Notes under the pieces: generated by a model | Database searches by the model: none | Told to the model about the DNA's origin: nothing | The model's input: the letters and a program-made list of their open reading frames with translations, nothing else | Shown: piece after piece, positions 43,002 to 51,597 of the stretch | How positions within the stretch are numbered: position 1 is the stretch's first letter | Layout: the number at the start of each line of letters is the position of its first letter | Translations under genes and position numbers: made by a program | Assembly: GCA_031428275.1 (NCBI GenBank) | Contig: JANPPC010000027.1 | Span: 1 to 64,000, forward strand | Length of the DNA: 64,000 nt | Source of the DNA: Pseudobdellovibrio sp031428275 | GTDB lineage: Bacteria > Bdellovibrionota > Bdellovibrionia > Bdellovibrionales > Bdellovibrionaceae | Direction of reading: 5' to 3'

Positions 43002-43474
43002 TACTTGCCGAGACGCAGAAGTATTCGAAGTCGACCGATGTCTTGTTGTTGCTTGAGGCGCAGTATGCAGTCTTAAATAAACTTATTGCCGGACTACAAC
43101 ATCAAAAGACGGATACTTTAATGAAGCGAACTCATTTTTGCGATTTTATTTCAATTTTAAAAGCACATTCAGCCGCTAAAGCACATACGTTATACGATAT
43201 TTTAAAGGATATTGATGATGCCAAAGTCATTACTTACGACGTGATCGAAGAGCAAGCAGCCGCGAATATTTTGATCGAGCAACTTGAAGAGCTTGATTAT
43301 AAAAACCAGTGGAGCCCAAAGATCGAGGCTAAAGCGATGATTTTAACTGAGATTGTTCGACAGTTACTGGAGGCAGAACAAGGCGATTTTTTTTCACAGG
43401 CTAAAACCTTACTATGCCAAGAAGAACGGTGCATCATTGGAGATCAGTTCGCAGAAGAGTTTGAGCAAGCTTAA
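42998..43474 (+). CDS. Second hemerythrin-like protein with missing ligands
   Basis: 158 residues, four helices in the HHE order (EAQYAVLNKLIAGL, ILKAHSAAKAHTLYDIL, IEEQAAANILIEQLEEL, EIVRQLLEAEQGDFFSQ). Only the HSAAKAHTLY helix retains histidines. The first, third and fourth ligand positions are Gln, Ala and Glu. Family assignment by pattern is moderate. It is the coupled second gene of a sigma-54-type operon, as is the other such protein at 33854. Confidence 0.5.
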   Translation: MILAETQKYSKSTDVLLLLEAQYAVLNKLIAGLQHQKTDTLMKRTHFCDFISILKAHSAAKAHTLYDILKDIDDAKVITYDVIEEQAAANILIEQLEELDYKNQWSPKIEAKAMILTEIVRQLLEAEQGDFFSQAKTLLCQEERCIIGDQFAEEFEQA

Positions 43475-43480
43475 GAAAGA

Positions 43481-43515
43481 ACCACTACAAATAACGACTA
43501 GTTACTTGTAGTGGT
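43481..43515. terminator. Stem-loop between convergent genes
   Basis: Arms ACCACTACAA (43481-43490) and TTGTAGTGGT (43506-43515) pair perfectly, with further TAAC/GTTA pairing inside. Poor U-tract, but placed to end both convergent transcripts. Confidence 0.6.
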
Positions 43516-43546
43516 CCAATAATATGCTGGACCGAAAGCAATTTTT

Positions 43547-43867
43547 CTATGAATTAGGTTGCTGTTCACTTTGATGAGTTAGAAAACGCATGTGAAACTG
43601 TATTCTAACTAAACGCCAATATTTACTAAAGTAGGCCGATATTCTTTCAGTGAATGTGCAGCAAATGCGTCCATTAATGATCGTAAAACTATTATCATTT
43701 ACGTCAATATTTCCGCCGTCATTCTCCCAAGTATGAATTTGAACTTCTGTCGGTTTTTTAGCACGACGTTGTAAAAAACGAGAAAATAAAGCATCTGGCG
43801 ATGCAAACTTTTTTGGTTTGTTTATTCTATTTTTTTGGTTGTTTAAGTCATTCGAAGTGTTATTCAT
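43547..43867 (-). CDS. Hypothetical protein
   Basis: 106 residues, not recognised. A polar basic N-terminus (~1-45) is followed by a beta-like segment (EVQIHTWENDGGNIDVND) and a mixed C-terminus rich in Phe, Arg and Trp. No membrane helix. Support comes from an excellent ribosome site (GGGGAGGAAAT) and a sigma-54-type promoter 50 bases upstream. Confidence 0.65.
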   Translation of the reverse strand: MNNTSNDLNNQKNRINKPKKFASPDALFSRFLQRRAKKPTEVQIHTWENDGGNIDVNDNSFTIINGRICCTFTERISAYFSKYWRLVRIQFHMRFLTHQSEQQPNS

Positions 43868-43916
43868 ATTTCCTCCCCTTTAGAAACTGATTGTGCCGAA
43901 CTTCAACTGTGATTAA

Positions 43917-43931
43917 GCAATCGTAATGCCA
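43917..43931 (-). promoter_or_regulatory. Sigma-54-type promoter of the 106-residue gene
   Basis: The minus strand reads TGGCATTACGATTGC with both dinucleotides at the right spacing. Start site near 43905. Confidence 0.8.
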
Positions 43932-44039
43932 GGCCAACGCAAATATAGAAATGCTCGCGTTTCAAAAAGTGGATTATATGAATTTCATAGGGAAAACTTC
44001 CCCAAACGGGGAGTATTGAACGAATAAAGTTAAAATAAA

Positions 44040-44056
44040 TTTAAACGTAGTTTAAA
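44040..44056. promoter_or_regulatory. Palindrome upstream of the CHASE3 kinase
   Basis: TTTAAACGTAGTTTAAA is a perfect inverted repeat (7-base arms, 3-base spacer), 26 bases before the ATG. A possible operator. Another CCCC/GGGG stem lies at about 44000. Confidence 0.45.
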
Positions 44057-44081
44057 AATAGAGTCTTTACGGAGTCATAAA

Positions 44082-47000
44082 ATGCAACAAGTTGATTCGA
44101 ATTCGTTCAAACGTTTGCTTATAAGTAATATTCTGCTTCCGCTGATTATCGGTTTAGTGACGTGCGTGGTCTTTGTCGTGATGATAAATGCACTTATTAA
44201 GCAAGGCCAAGATGTGGCTAAGTCAGCTCAAATTATAAGTATGGCTAACGAAAGCCAAAAAGCGGTTGTTGACGGTGAAACAGGTCTGCGTGGTTACGTT
44301 ATAACCGGTAAAGCAGACTTTCTTGAGCCTTACATTAACGCTAGAAACACGGCACCCGAGCGCTTAGAAAAATTAAGAATGTTAGTCGAAGGGAACCCTA
44401 GACAAGTTGCCCGCGCTGAAACCTTGGTGAAGCAATTCGAATCTTGGATAGTTTACGCAGAAAAAGTTCGTGGATTGAAAGCCAGCGGGCGCGATGCCTT
44501 CGCGACCGTATCGCAGGGCGAAGGTAAAATGATTATGGACAGGGCTCGCCAGAATTTCGATCTTATCATTCGTAATGAAGAATTAGAACGTGAAGAGCAG
44601 TCTAATGCGATGGCTTGGTTAACGGATATAGTACTTTTTTTAACTATCGTCCTATCGTTAATCGGATCGGCGGCTATTGCTTTGTTCGGTCGAAAGCAAA
44701 TGCTAGGTCTGTCGACATCTTACCAGACAATTTTAGACGCTAGCAATGAACGCAATTTTATCTTGCAGCAACAACAGTGGCTGAAACAGGGGCAAAGCGA
44801 ATTAAGCGATAAAATGGCGGTCGCGACTTCAATAAAAAGCTTAAGCGAGTCTATTTCGTCACATTTTGCAAATTATTTGAATGCCCAAGTTGGAGCTTTA
44901 TTTATTTCTGTTAATGACACAAGCCTTGAACGTCAGGCGACATTTGCGTTTACGGCTACAGATGAACAAAGCGATGTAATTAAAGTTGGCGAAGGTCTGT
45001 TGGGTCAAGTAGCTGCTGAAAAAAAACCTTTGCAGTTATCTCAACTGCCAGCAAATTTTTTGAAAATATCTTCTTCGCTCGGAAACATGAATGCTTCTAA
45101 CGTATTGATCATGCCGTTTTTTTCTGACGATGCTTTACTGGGAGTTTTAGAGCTTGGTTTCGCAGATATTATTCAGCCCAAATACTTAGAATATTATGAA
45201 CAAGTTGCAGACAGTGTCGCAACGGCTATTCGCGGCATGCAGTTGCGCGAACAGCGCGAGCGCTTAATGAGAGAGATTCAAAACCAAGCGGAAGAGCTGC
45301 AAACACAACAAGAAGAATTGCGAGTAACGAACGAAGAGCTATCCGAGCAAGCTCGAATGTTGAAGGATGCGCAAACGCGCCTTGAAGGCCAACACGCTGA
45401 GATGGAGCAAACCAATGCGCAACTCGAAGAACAAGCTCAAGTTTTAGAAAATCAAAAAGATCTACTTGATCGTCGCAATGAAGTTTTAGTTGATACTAAG
45501 CTTGCGCTGGAGCAAAAGGCGACCGAGTTGCAACGAGCAAGCCAATACAAGTCAGAATTTTTAGCTAACATGTCGCATGAATTAAGGACGCCGCTGAATA
45601 GCTCTTTGATTCTAGCGAAACTTTTGGCGGACAATAAAGACAGTAATTTAACGGGGCAACAAATTGAGTTCGCAAAACAGATTCAAAGTTCTGGAAACGA
45701 TTTATTACATTTAATAAATGATATTTTAGATTTGGCTAAAGTTGAATCTGGTAAATTAGATATTAATGCCGAAAATGTTTCGATTGATGGCCTATTCAAT
45801 TCCTTACGCAAATCGTTCGACCCTTTAGCCAACGAAAAAAGTTTAAAATTAAGTTTTGTAATTGAGCCTAAAACTCCGAAGACTATTTTCACAGATCAAC
45901 AAAGAATCGAGCAAGTATTAAAGAATTTAATTTCGAACTCAATTAAATTTACGGCGAAAGGTTCGGTAACGATTTTGGCCAAGCTTGATAAAAAGCTTCA
46001 ATTTCGCTTTGAAGTTTCAGATACAGGAATCGGTATCGCTCAAGAGCAGCAGCAAATTATCTTTGAAGCTTTTCGCCAGGCAGATGGCACGACGAACCGA
46101 AAGTTCGGAGGGACAGGTCTAGGGCTTTCGATATCTAAAGATTTAGCTCGTTTACTTGGAGGCAGCATTCAAGTGAGCAGTATGGTCGGGACTGGAAGCA
46201 CCTTTACGCTGACGCTTCCGCAGCAGTATTTGCCAATTGATGAAAGCATCACGGATGTGAATTTGCCTGTTGAGCAGCCGGTATTCAAGCTGCCAATCGT
46301 AGAAAAAAGCGAAAAAGTAGAACCTCAAAAAGATGCAGCTAGCGAAATTTTGTCTTCTGGTTTCTTTGAAGATGATCGCTCTTCAATAAAAGCGGGTGAA
46401 AATCGAGTCATCTTGGTTGTAGAAGATGATCATAAATTTGCTTCGATTCTTTTTACTTTAGCGAACGAGCAAAAATATAAATGTTTAGTTACAGATTCAG
46501 CAACGGAAGCGATTGAGTTAGCTAAAAAATATCAACCCAGTGCAGTACTTTTAGATATGAAGTTATCAGATCACAGTGGTTTGTACGTTTTGGATCAGCT
46601 GAAGCAAAATTCTAAAACGAGACATATCCCCGTGCATGTTATCTCGGCTGGAGATTTTTCTCGTCAGGCCATGCACTTGGGGGCCATCGGCTATATGCTG
46701 AAGCCGGTCAAGCGCGACCAGTTAGTCGATGCATTTAAACGAATTGAAGAAAAAATGCGACAATCTATTCGCAAGGTGTTGATTGTCGAAGACAATGAAA
46801 TACAGCGCGGTGCTATTCAGAAACTAATTGAAGATAGATTTCTTGAGACTGTAGCCGTCGAAAATGGTATCATGGCTTTAAAAATCTTAGAAGAGCAATC
46901 TTTTGATTGCATGATTATGGATTTAAATTTACCGGGAATATCGGGATTTGATCTGTTAGAAAAAATGAATGAAACTGCCAATCAAACTTATCCACCCATC

Positions 47001-47582
47001 ATCGTTTACACGGGAAGATCTTTGTCGAAAGAAGAAGAAGATAAACTAAACCGTTATTCAAGATCGGTGATTATTAAGGGTGCTAAGTCGCCCGAGCGCC
47101 TAATGGACGAAGTTATGCTATTCTTACACAAAGTCGAATCAAGTATGGATATCAGCCAAAAGGACATGCTTGAAAATGTTCGTAACCGCGAGAAGGTTTT
47201 TGAAAATAAGACGATTATGATAGTCGACGACGACATGAGAAACACTTTTGCTTTGACTGCGGCTTTGGAGCAAAAAGGTGCTAAGATCGTAATTGCTAAA
47301 AATGGTGAAGAGTCGCTTAGAAAGCTTGATTCAGATCGCTCGATCGATATTGTATTAATGGATATAATGATGCCGATTATGGATGGCTATGAAGCGATTC
47401 GACGCATTCGTAAAGATGTCGTATTTAAAAAGCTTCCGATTATCGCGCTAACAGCGAAGGCCACCAAAGATGATAAGCTGCTTTGTTTGCAGGCTGGCGC
47501 TAACGATTACCTTTCAAAGCCCGTCGACTTAGATAAACTTTTATCGCTTATTCGCATTTGGCTTTCGGCGGGGTGGAAATAA
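44082..47582 (+). CDS. CHASE3 hybrid histidine kinase with three receivers
   Basis: 1166 residues: helix (~13-37), CHASE3 periplasmic sensor (~40-180; DGETGLRGYVITGK), helix (~183-205), GAF (~245-390), a long coiled coil (~395-490), HisKA with phospho-histidine in MSHELRTPLNS (~498), HATPase (ISNSIKFTAKG, GTGLGLSISKDL), then three receivers, each with its Asp (LLDMKLSDHSG, IMDLNLPGISG and LMDIMMPIMDG). The three receivers suggest a branched or multi-step relay. It directly abuts cheR, whose ATG follows the stop at once. No sigma-54 promoter is seen upstream. Confidence 0.9.
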   Translation: MQQVDSNSFKRLLISNILLPLIIGLVTCVVFVVMINALIKQGQDVAKSAQIISMANESQKAVVDGETGLRGYVITGKADFLEPYINARNTAPERLEKLRMLVEGNPRQVARAETLVKQFESWIVYAEKVRGLKASGRDAFATVSQGEGKMIMDRARQNFDLIIRNEELEREEQSNAMAWLTDIVLFLTIVLSLIGSAAIALFGRKQMLGLSTSYQTILDASNERNFILQQQQWLKQGQSELSDKMAVATSIKSLSESISSHFANYLNAQVGALFISVNDTSLERQATFAFTATDEQSDVIKVGEGLLGQVAAEKKPLQLSQLPANFLKISSSLGNMNASNVLIMPFFSDDALLGVLELGFADIIQPKYLEYYEQVADSVATAIRGMQLREQRERLMREIQNQAEELQTQQEELRVTNEELSEQARMLKDAQTRLEGQHAEMEQTNAQLEEQAQVLENQKDLLDRRNEVLVDTKLALEQKATELQRASQYKSEFLANMSHELRTPLNSSLILAKLLADNKDSNLTGQQIEFAKQIQSSGNDLLHLINDILDLAKVESGKLDINAENVSIDGLFNSLRKSFDPLANEKSLKLSFVIEPKTPKTIFTDQQRIEQVLKNLISNSIKFTAKGSVTILAKLDKKLQFRFEVSDTGIGIAQEQQQIIFEAFRQADGTTNRKFGGTGLGLSISKDLARLLGGSIQVSSMVGTGSTFTLTLPQQYLPIDESITDVNLPVEQPVFKLPIVEKSEKVEPQKDAASEILSSGFFEDDRSSIKAGENRVILVVEDDHKFASILFTLANEQKYKCLVTDSATEAIELAKKYQPSAVLLDMKLSDHSGLYVLDQLKQNSKTRHIPVHVISAGDFSRQAMHLGAIGYMLKPVKRDQLVDAFKRIEEKMRQSIRKVLIVEDNEIQRGAIQKLIEDRFLETVAVENGIMALKILEEQSFDCMIMDLNLPGISGFDLLEKMNETANQTYPPIIVYTGRSLSKEEEDKLNRYSRSVIIKGAKSPERLMDEVMLFLHKVESSMDISQKDMLENVRNREKVFENKTIMIVDDDMRNTFALTAALEQKGAKIVIAKNGEESLRKLDSDRSIDIVLMDIMMPIMDGYEAIRRIRKDVVFKKLPIIALTAKATKDDKLLCLQAGANDYLSKPVDLDKLLSLIRIWLSAGWK

Positions 47583-48401
47583 ATGTCGAATGCAGATGAA
47601 AACTTTGAAATTCAGCTTCTGCTAGAGGCTATCTATCAAAAGTACAGTTACGACTTTCGTGGTTATTCGATGCCATCGGTTAAACGAAGGGTCAATAGCG
47701 CACTTTCGCAATTCGGTTTAAAAACCATTACAAGTTTGCAAGAACGGGTATTGCACGATGCCTCATTTTTTACTGAACTTATTCAGTATTTAACAATTCC
47801 GACTAGTGAAATGTTTCGAGACCCAAGTTTTTTTAAAAAATTTCGCGAAGAAGTTGTACCGATTCTAGAAACATATCCTTCGCTGAAAATTTGGATTGCA
47901 GGCTGTAGTACTGGTGAAGAAATTTATTCTTACGCCATCATCTTGCAAGAGGCGGATTTACTTAAACGTACCACTATTTACGCGACGGATATAAATCCGA
48001 AAAGTTTAAAAAAAGCTGAACAAGGTTTTTTTCCGATAGATAAAATTAAAGAGTATACCGTGAATTATCGTAAAAGTGGCGGGCAGCGAGAGCTTTCAGA
48101 TTATATGATAACCGATTCAAATTCAGCGCTGTTTGATCGTCGCTTAAAAGAAAATGTTGTGTTTGCCGATCACAGCCTTGCGACCGACAGTGTGTTCTCA
48201 GAGATGCAGATGGTGTCTTGTCGAAATGTTTTAATTTATTTCGACCGTGAGTTGCAGAATCGAGCACTGTGTTTATTTAAAGACAGCTTGGTACGTCGTG
48301 GGTTTTTAGGATTAGGTTCTAAAGAAAGTTTAAGGTTTTCGGACAGTGATTTGTATTTTGATACCTTTTCGCCTGAAGAAAAAATTTACCGGAAGAAATA
48401 A
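47583..48401 (+). CDS. cheR: CheR-type protein-glutamate methyltransferase
   Basis: 272 residues. An N-terminal helical domain (~1-85) is followed by an AdoMet domain with IWIAGCSTGEEIYSYA (SAM motif) and MVSCRNVLIYFD. It methylates glutamates on chemoreceptors. No receptor, CheA or CheW gene is near, and the neighbours are hybrid kinases, so it may modify another sensor, perhaps the CHASE3 kinase coiled coil. The stop overlaps cheB (TAATG). Confidence 0.9.
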   Translation: MSNADENFEIQLLLEAIYQKYSYDFRGYSMPSVKRRVNSALSQFGLKTITSLQERVLHDASFFTELIQYLTIPTSEMFRDPSFFKKFREEVVPILETYPSLKIWIAGCSTGEEIYSYAIILQEADLLKRTTIYATDINPKSLKKAEQGFFPIDKIKEYTVNYRKSGGQRELSDYMITDSNSALFDRRLKENVVFADHSLATDSVFSEMQMVSCRNVLIYFDRELQNRALCLFKDSLVRRGFLGLGSKESLRFSDSDLYFDTFSPEEKIYRKK

Positions 48402-49045
48402 TGAAATCAATAGAAGTAACGCTTTCTGAAACTAGTTTAGCTATCAAGGGCTTGAAGGCAGATGCCGGCATTTTTGATTTAATTGCGATTGGTTGTTCTG
48501 CCGGCGGTGTCGAATCGTTACGAACTTTGCTTCCGATTGTTAAAGAGCAGTTCCCGGCATCAGTGGTCGTCATTCAGCATCGAAGCGCTGATTCTCCGCA
48601 AATCCTACAAAACTATTTTTCATTAATTTGCAATACACAAGTCCAAGAACCGGATGACAAACAACCGATTCAGAAGGGTGTTATTTATTTTGCTCCTACG
48701 AATTATCATCTTTTAATTGATGATCACCGCAACTTTAATTTAAGTATTGATCCACTTGTGAATTATTCTCGGCCGTCGATAGATGTCTTTTTTGAATCCG
48801 CCGCACAAGTTTTTGGGCCTCGAATGCTGGGAATTATTTTATCGGGCGCTAATCAAGACGGAGCCCTCGGTTTAAAGGCTGTTGCCGATCATGGCGGCTC
48901 GGTGCTCGTGCAAGATCCACAGACAGCAGAATACAAAGAAATGCCAAAAGCCGCAGTCGCACACGTGACTGAACAGTCTATTGTAACGGTCGAGCAAATC
49001 AGAAATTATTTTTCTGAGCTAGGAAGTGCTGTATGCAAAAAGTAA
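48401..49045 (+). CDS. cheB: CheB-type methylesterase domain protein
   Basis: 214 residues, only the catalytic CheB domain with no receiver. The catalytic triad region is intact: Ser in GCSAGGVESLR, His in IQHRSADS and Asp in SGANQDGALGL. It would reverse CheR methylation. The lack of a receiver means it is not regulated in the classic CheA manner. It may instead be served by the receivers on either side. It overlaps the next gene by 13 bases. Confidence 0.9.
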   Translation: MKSIEVTLSETSLAIKGLKADAGIFDLIAIGCSAGGVESLRTLLPIVKEQFPASVVVIQHRSADSPQILQNYFSLICNTQVQEPDDKQPIQKGVIYFAPTNYHLLIDDHRNFNLSIDPLVNYSRPSIDVFFESAAQVFGPRMLGIILSGANQDGALGLKAVADHGGSVLVQDPQTAEYKEMPKAAVAHVTEQSIVTVEQIRNYFSELGSAVCKK

Positions 49046-50589
49046 GAATGATTTTAGTCGATGATCGTAAAGAGAATTTATTTTCTCTTGGATCACTTTT
49101 AGAAAATTTGAATGTTGAAATTTATAAAGCGCAGTCGGGTGCGGATGCGCTTGCGATGATGGTTGATTATGATTTTGCCTTAGCCATATTAGATGTACAA
49201 ATGCCCGACATGGATGGCTTTGAGCTGGCTGAACTTATGCGTGGTGCAGAAAAGACGCAAAATATTCCGATCATGTTCGTCACTGCTGCGTCACCTGCAT
49301 CGGGCTTTGCTTTCAAAGGGTATGAGCTAGGTGCCGTCGATTTTTTATATAAGCCAATCGACCCGCTTATTTTAAAAAGTAAGGTTAAAGTATTTATCGA
49401 GCTTGAAGTTCAAAAAATTCAGCTGCGTCTGGCGAAAGAGGTAGCTGAAAACGCAAACCAACTTAAGTCGTCTTTTTTAGCAAACATGAGTCACGAAATA
49501 CGAACTCCTTTGGGCGCATTGATGGGTTTTGCTGAATTACTGGAAGATGAGGCTTTGCCTGCGGCCGAGCGCGCAGGCTTTATTAAAACAATTAAGCGTA
49601 ACGGACAAGCGCTCGTTGATTTAATCAATGATATTTTAGATTTATCGAAAGTAGAAGCGGGTCACCTCACGATTGAAAAAGAAGACGTATGTGCGAAGGC
49701 AGTAGTCGATGAAGTTGTACACTTACTTCGTAACACGGCAGAACAAAAAGGTTTACAGATTACGCTAAGTAATCAAGGATCTATTCCGGGCAAAATTGTT
49801 TCAGACTCAAAACGCGTTCGTCAGGTTTTGATGAATACAATTGGGAACGCAATTAAATTTACCGAGCAAGGTGAAGTTAATGTTCTGCTGATCGGGGAAA
49901 AGGCTAGCGATAACCAGTCTAAAATTATTTTTAAAATTCAAGACAGCGGTATCGGCATCAGCGAAGAGCAAGCACAAAAATTATTTAAACCTTTTGTACA
50001 AGCTGATAACTCGGTTACTCGCCGCTTCGGCGGAACGGGACTTGGCTTAGCTTTATCAAAAAAAATATCGCAGCTTTTGGGCGGAGATTTAATTTTAGAA
50101 AAAAGTTCGCTCGGCAAGGGCAGTACTTTCGTTGTCACCATCAATGCGCCGCATGCTGAATCACAGGTAATCGCTGTTTCCAAGCCTACCTTTTTAGACA
50201 GCGACGCCGCTAATAATAAAATGTCGCTTGAAGGAGTTAAACTTTTGATTGTCGAAGACTCACCCGATAACCAGGCGCTGATGGAAATTATTTTGAAGCG
50301 CAAAGGAGCGCTGATCGAATTTGCTAACAACGGAGTCGAAGGTTTAAAAAAAGCACTCGCTAAAAAATATGATGTTGTGTTAATGGATATTCAAATGCCC
50401 GTGCAAGACGGCTATGTTACGGTAGAAAAACTACGCGCCTCAAACTATCGTGGTCCGATTATAGCACTAACGGCCCACGCGATGGCCGAAGAGCGCGAAA
50501 AGTGTATTCGCATCGGATGTGATGATTTCTTGTCAAAGCCAATAGATCAGCAGCAACTCATTGAGAAAATCTACCGGTACTCAAGATGA
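49033..50589 (+). CDS. Receiver-kinase-receiver hybrid protein
   Basis: 518 residues, soluble. Receiver 1 (~1-120, Asp54 in AILDVQMPDMDG), HisKA with His154 in MSHEIRTPLGALMG, HATPase (NAIKFTEQGE, GTGLGLALSKKISQ) and receiver 2 (~390-515, VVLMDIQMPVQDG). Without a membrane sensor, it probably relays signals from the upstream CHASE3 kinase. The stop overlaps lpxR by ATGA. Confidence 0.9.
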   Translation: MQKVRMILVDDRKENLFSLGSLLENLNVEIYKAQSGADALAMMVDYDFALAILDVQMPDMDGFELAELMRGAEKTQNIPIMFVTAASPASGFAFKGYELGAVDFLYKPIDPLILKSKVKVFIELEVQKIQLRLAKEVAENANQLKSSFLANMSHEIRTPLGALMGFAELLEDEALPAAERAGFIKTIKRNGQALVDLINDILDLSKVEAGHLTIEKEDVCAKAVVDEVVHLLRNTAEQKGLQITLSNQGSIPGKIVSDSKRVRQVLMNTIGNAIKFTEQGEVNVLLIGEKASDNQSKIIFKIQDSGIGISEEQAQKLFKPFVQADNSVTRRFGGTGLGLALSKKISQLLGGDLILEKSSLGKGSTFVVTINAPHAESQVIAVSKPTFLDSDAANNKMSLEGVKLLIVEDSPDNQALMEIILKRKGALIEFANNGVEGLKKALAKKYDVVLMDIQMPVQDGYVTVEKLRASNYRGPIIALTAHAMAEEREKCIRIGCDDFLSKPIDQQQLIEKIYRYSR

Positions 50590-51593
50590 GCAAGTTAACA
50601 TTTTTGCTTACGTTCTTTTATTTTTTCGGTTTCAGCTCGCACGCAGCTGATAAAAATAGCCGGGCGTTTGGATTTTATATCGAGAATGACTCGCGCGATT
50701 TAGGCGGGCCTGGTTCAGATAATGCTTATTCGAATGGATTTCGATTTTCATACGTGATCGCTAGTAAAGATACGCCCGACTGGGCGGGAAGTTTTGTTAA
50801 AGCTCCGGAGATCTTTGGTTCATCCTTTAAGTCCGATTATTCGAACTTCGGTATTTCGCTGGGGCAGCAGATCTACACCCCGAATGATATTCGTGATTCG
50901 GCGCTTATTAAAAGTGACAGGCCATACGCGGCTTGGCTTTATTTAGGCTTGATGGCGCATTTTAAAAATGAAAACCGCAGTCACGTATTTGAATTAGATT
51001 TAGGGATTGTCGGCCCCGAAGCTATGGGCGAAAAATTTCAAAATGAGTATCATCGTATTATTGCAAAATACTTTGCGGATGGTTGGCAGAATCAAATTGC
51101 GACCGAGCCCACTGTTCAACTTTACTATCAACAGCGCATGAAGTTTATTGAGCTGAGGTCCAATGGCAAGAATCGTTATTTGGATGCGATCCCCTATTAC
51201 GGGGCGGGTCTCGGGAATGTTTCGATCGATGCGCACATCGGAGGCGTGGTTCGGCTGGGTTCAAATATACCTGATGATTTTGGCCCTAAAAGGGCATCGA
51301 ACTCTGAGGGGGATAGTTTTATCGAACCCAACACAAATAAAAGTTTAAGCTTATATGGTTTCTTTGGAGCGCGTGGAGTAGGGGTTGGTCGCAATATTTT
51401 CTTGGACGGAAATAACTTTAAACAAAGCCATCGGGTAACAAAAGTTCCGTTTATGCTAGAAACTGAAATTGGCTATGCAGCCGGATGGCAAGGGTGGAGT
51501 TTCGCATGGCGATTTGTGACCCGCAGCCCAGAGTTCACCGAGCGAAACGTAATTAATAGTTTCGGCTCGATTTCTATTTCTAAAATACTTTAA
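50586..51593 (+). CDS. lpxR: Lipid A deacylase LpxR family protein
   Basis: 335 residues. Signal peptide 1-20 (ending SHA), then the LpxR/DUF2219 barrel: GFYIENDSRD (Asn34, Asp35), YTPNDI, DRPYAAWLYLG, LDLGIVGPEAMGEKFQ with His156 in EYHRI, and PYYGAGLGNVSIDAHIGGVVRLGSN. LpxR enzymes are calcium-dependent outer-membrane enzymes that remove the 3'-acyloxyacyl chain of lipid A. The Asn/Asp pair and His correspond to the catalytic residues. Being coupled to a signalling kinase, it suggests lipid A remodelling as an output of the system. Confidence 0.85.
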   Translation: MSKLTFLLTFFYFFGFSSHAADKNSRAFGFYIENDSRDLGGPGSDNAYSNGFRFSYVIASKDTPDWAGSFVKAPEIFGSSFKSDYSNFGISLGQQIYTPNDIRDSALIKSDRPYAAWLYLGLMAHFKNENRSHVFELDLGIVGPEAMGEKFQNEYHRIIAKYFADGWQNQIATEPTVQLYYQQRMKFIELRSNGKNRYLDAIPYYGAGLGNVSIDAHIGGVVRLGSNIPDDFGPKRASNSEGDSFIEPNTNKSLSLYGFFGARGVGVGRNIFLDGNNFKQSHRVTKVPFMLETEIGYAAGWQGWSFAWRFVTRSPEFTERNVINSFGSISISKIL

Positions 51594-51597
51594 ACAA

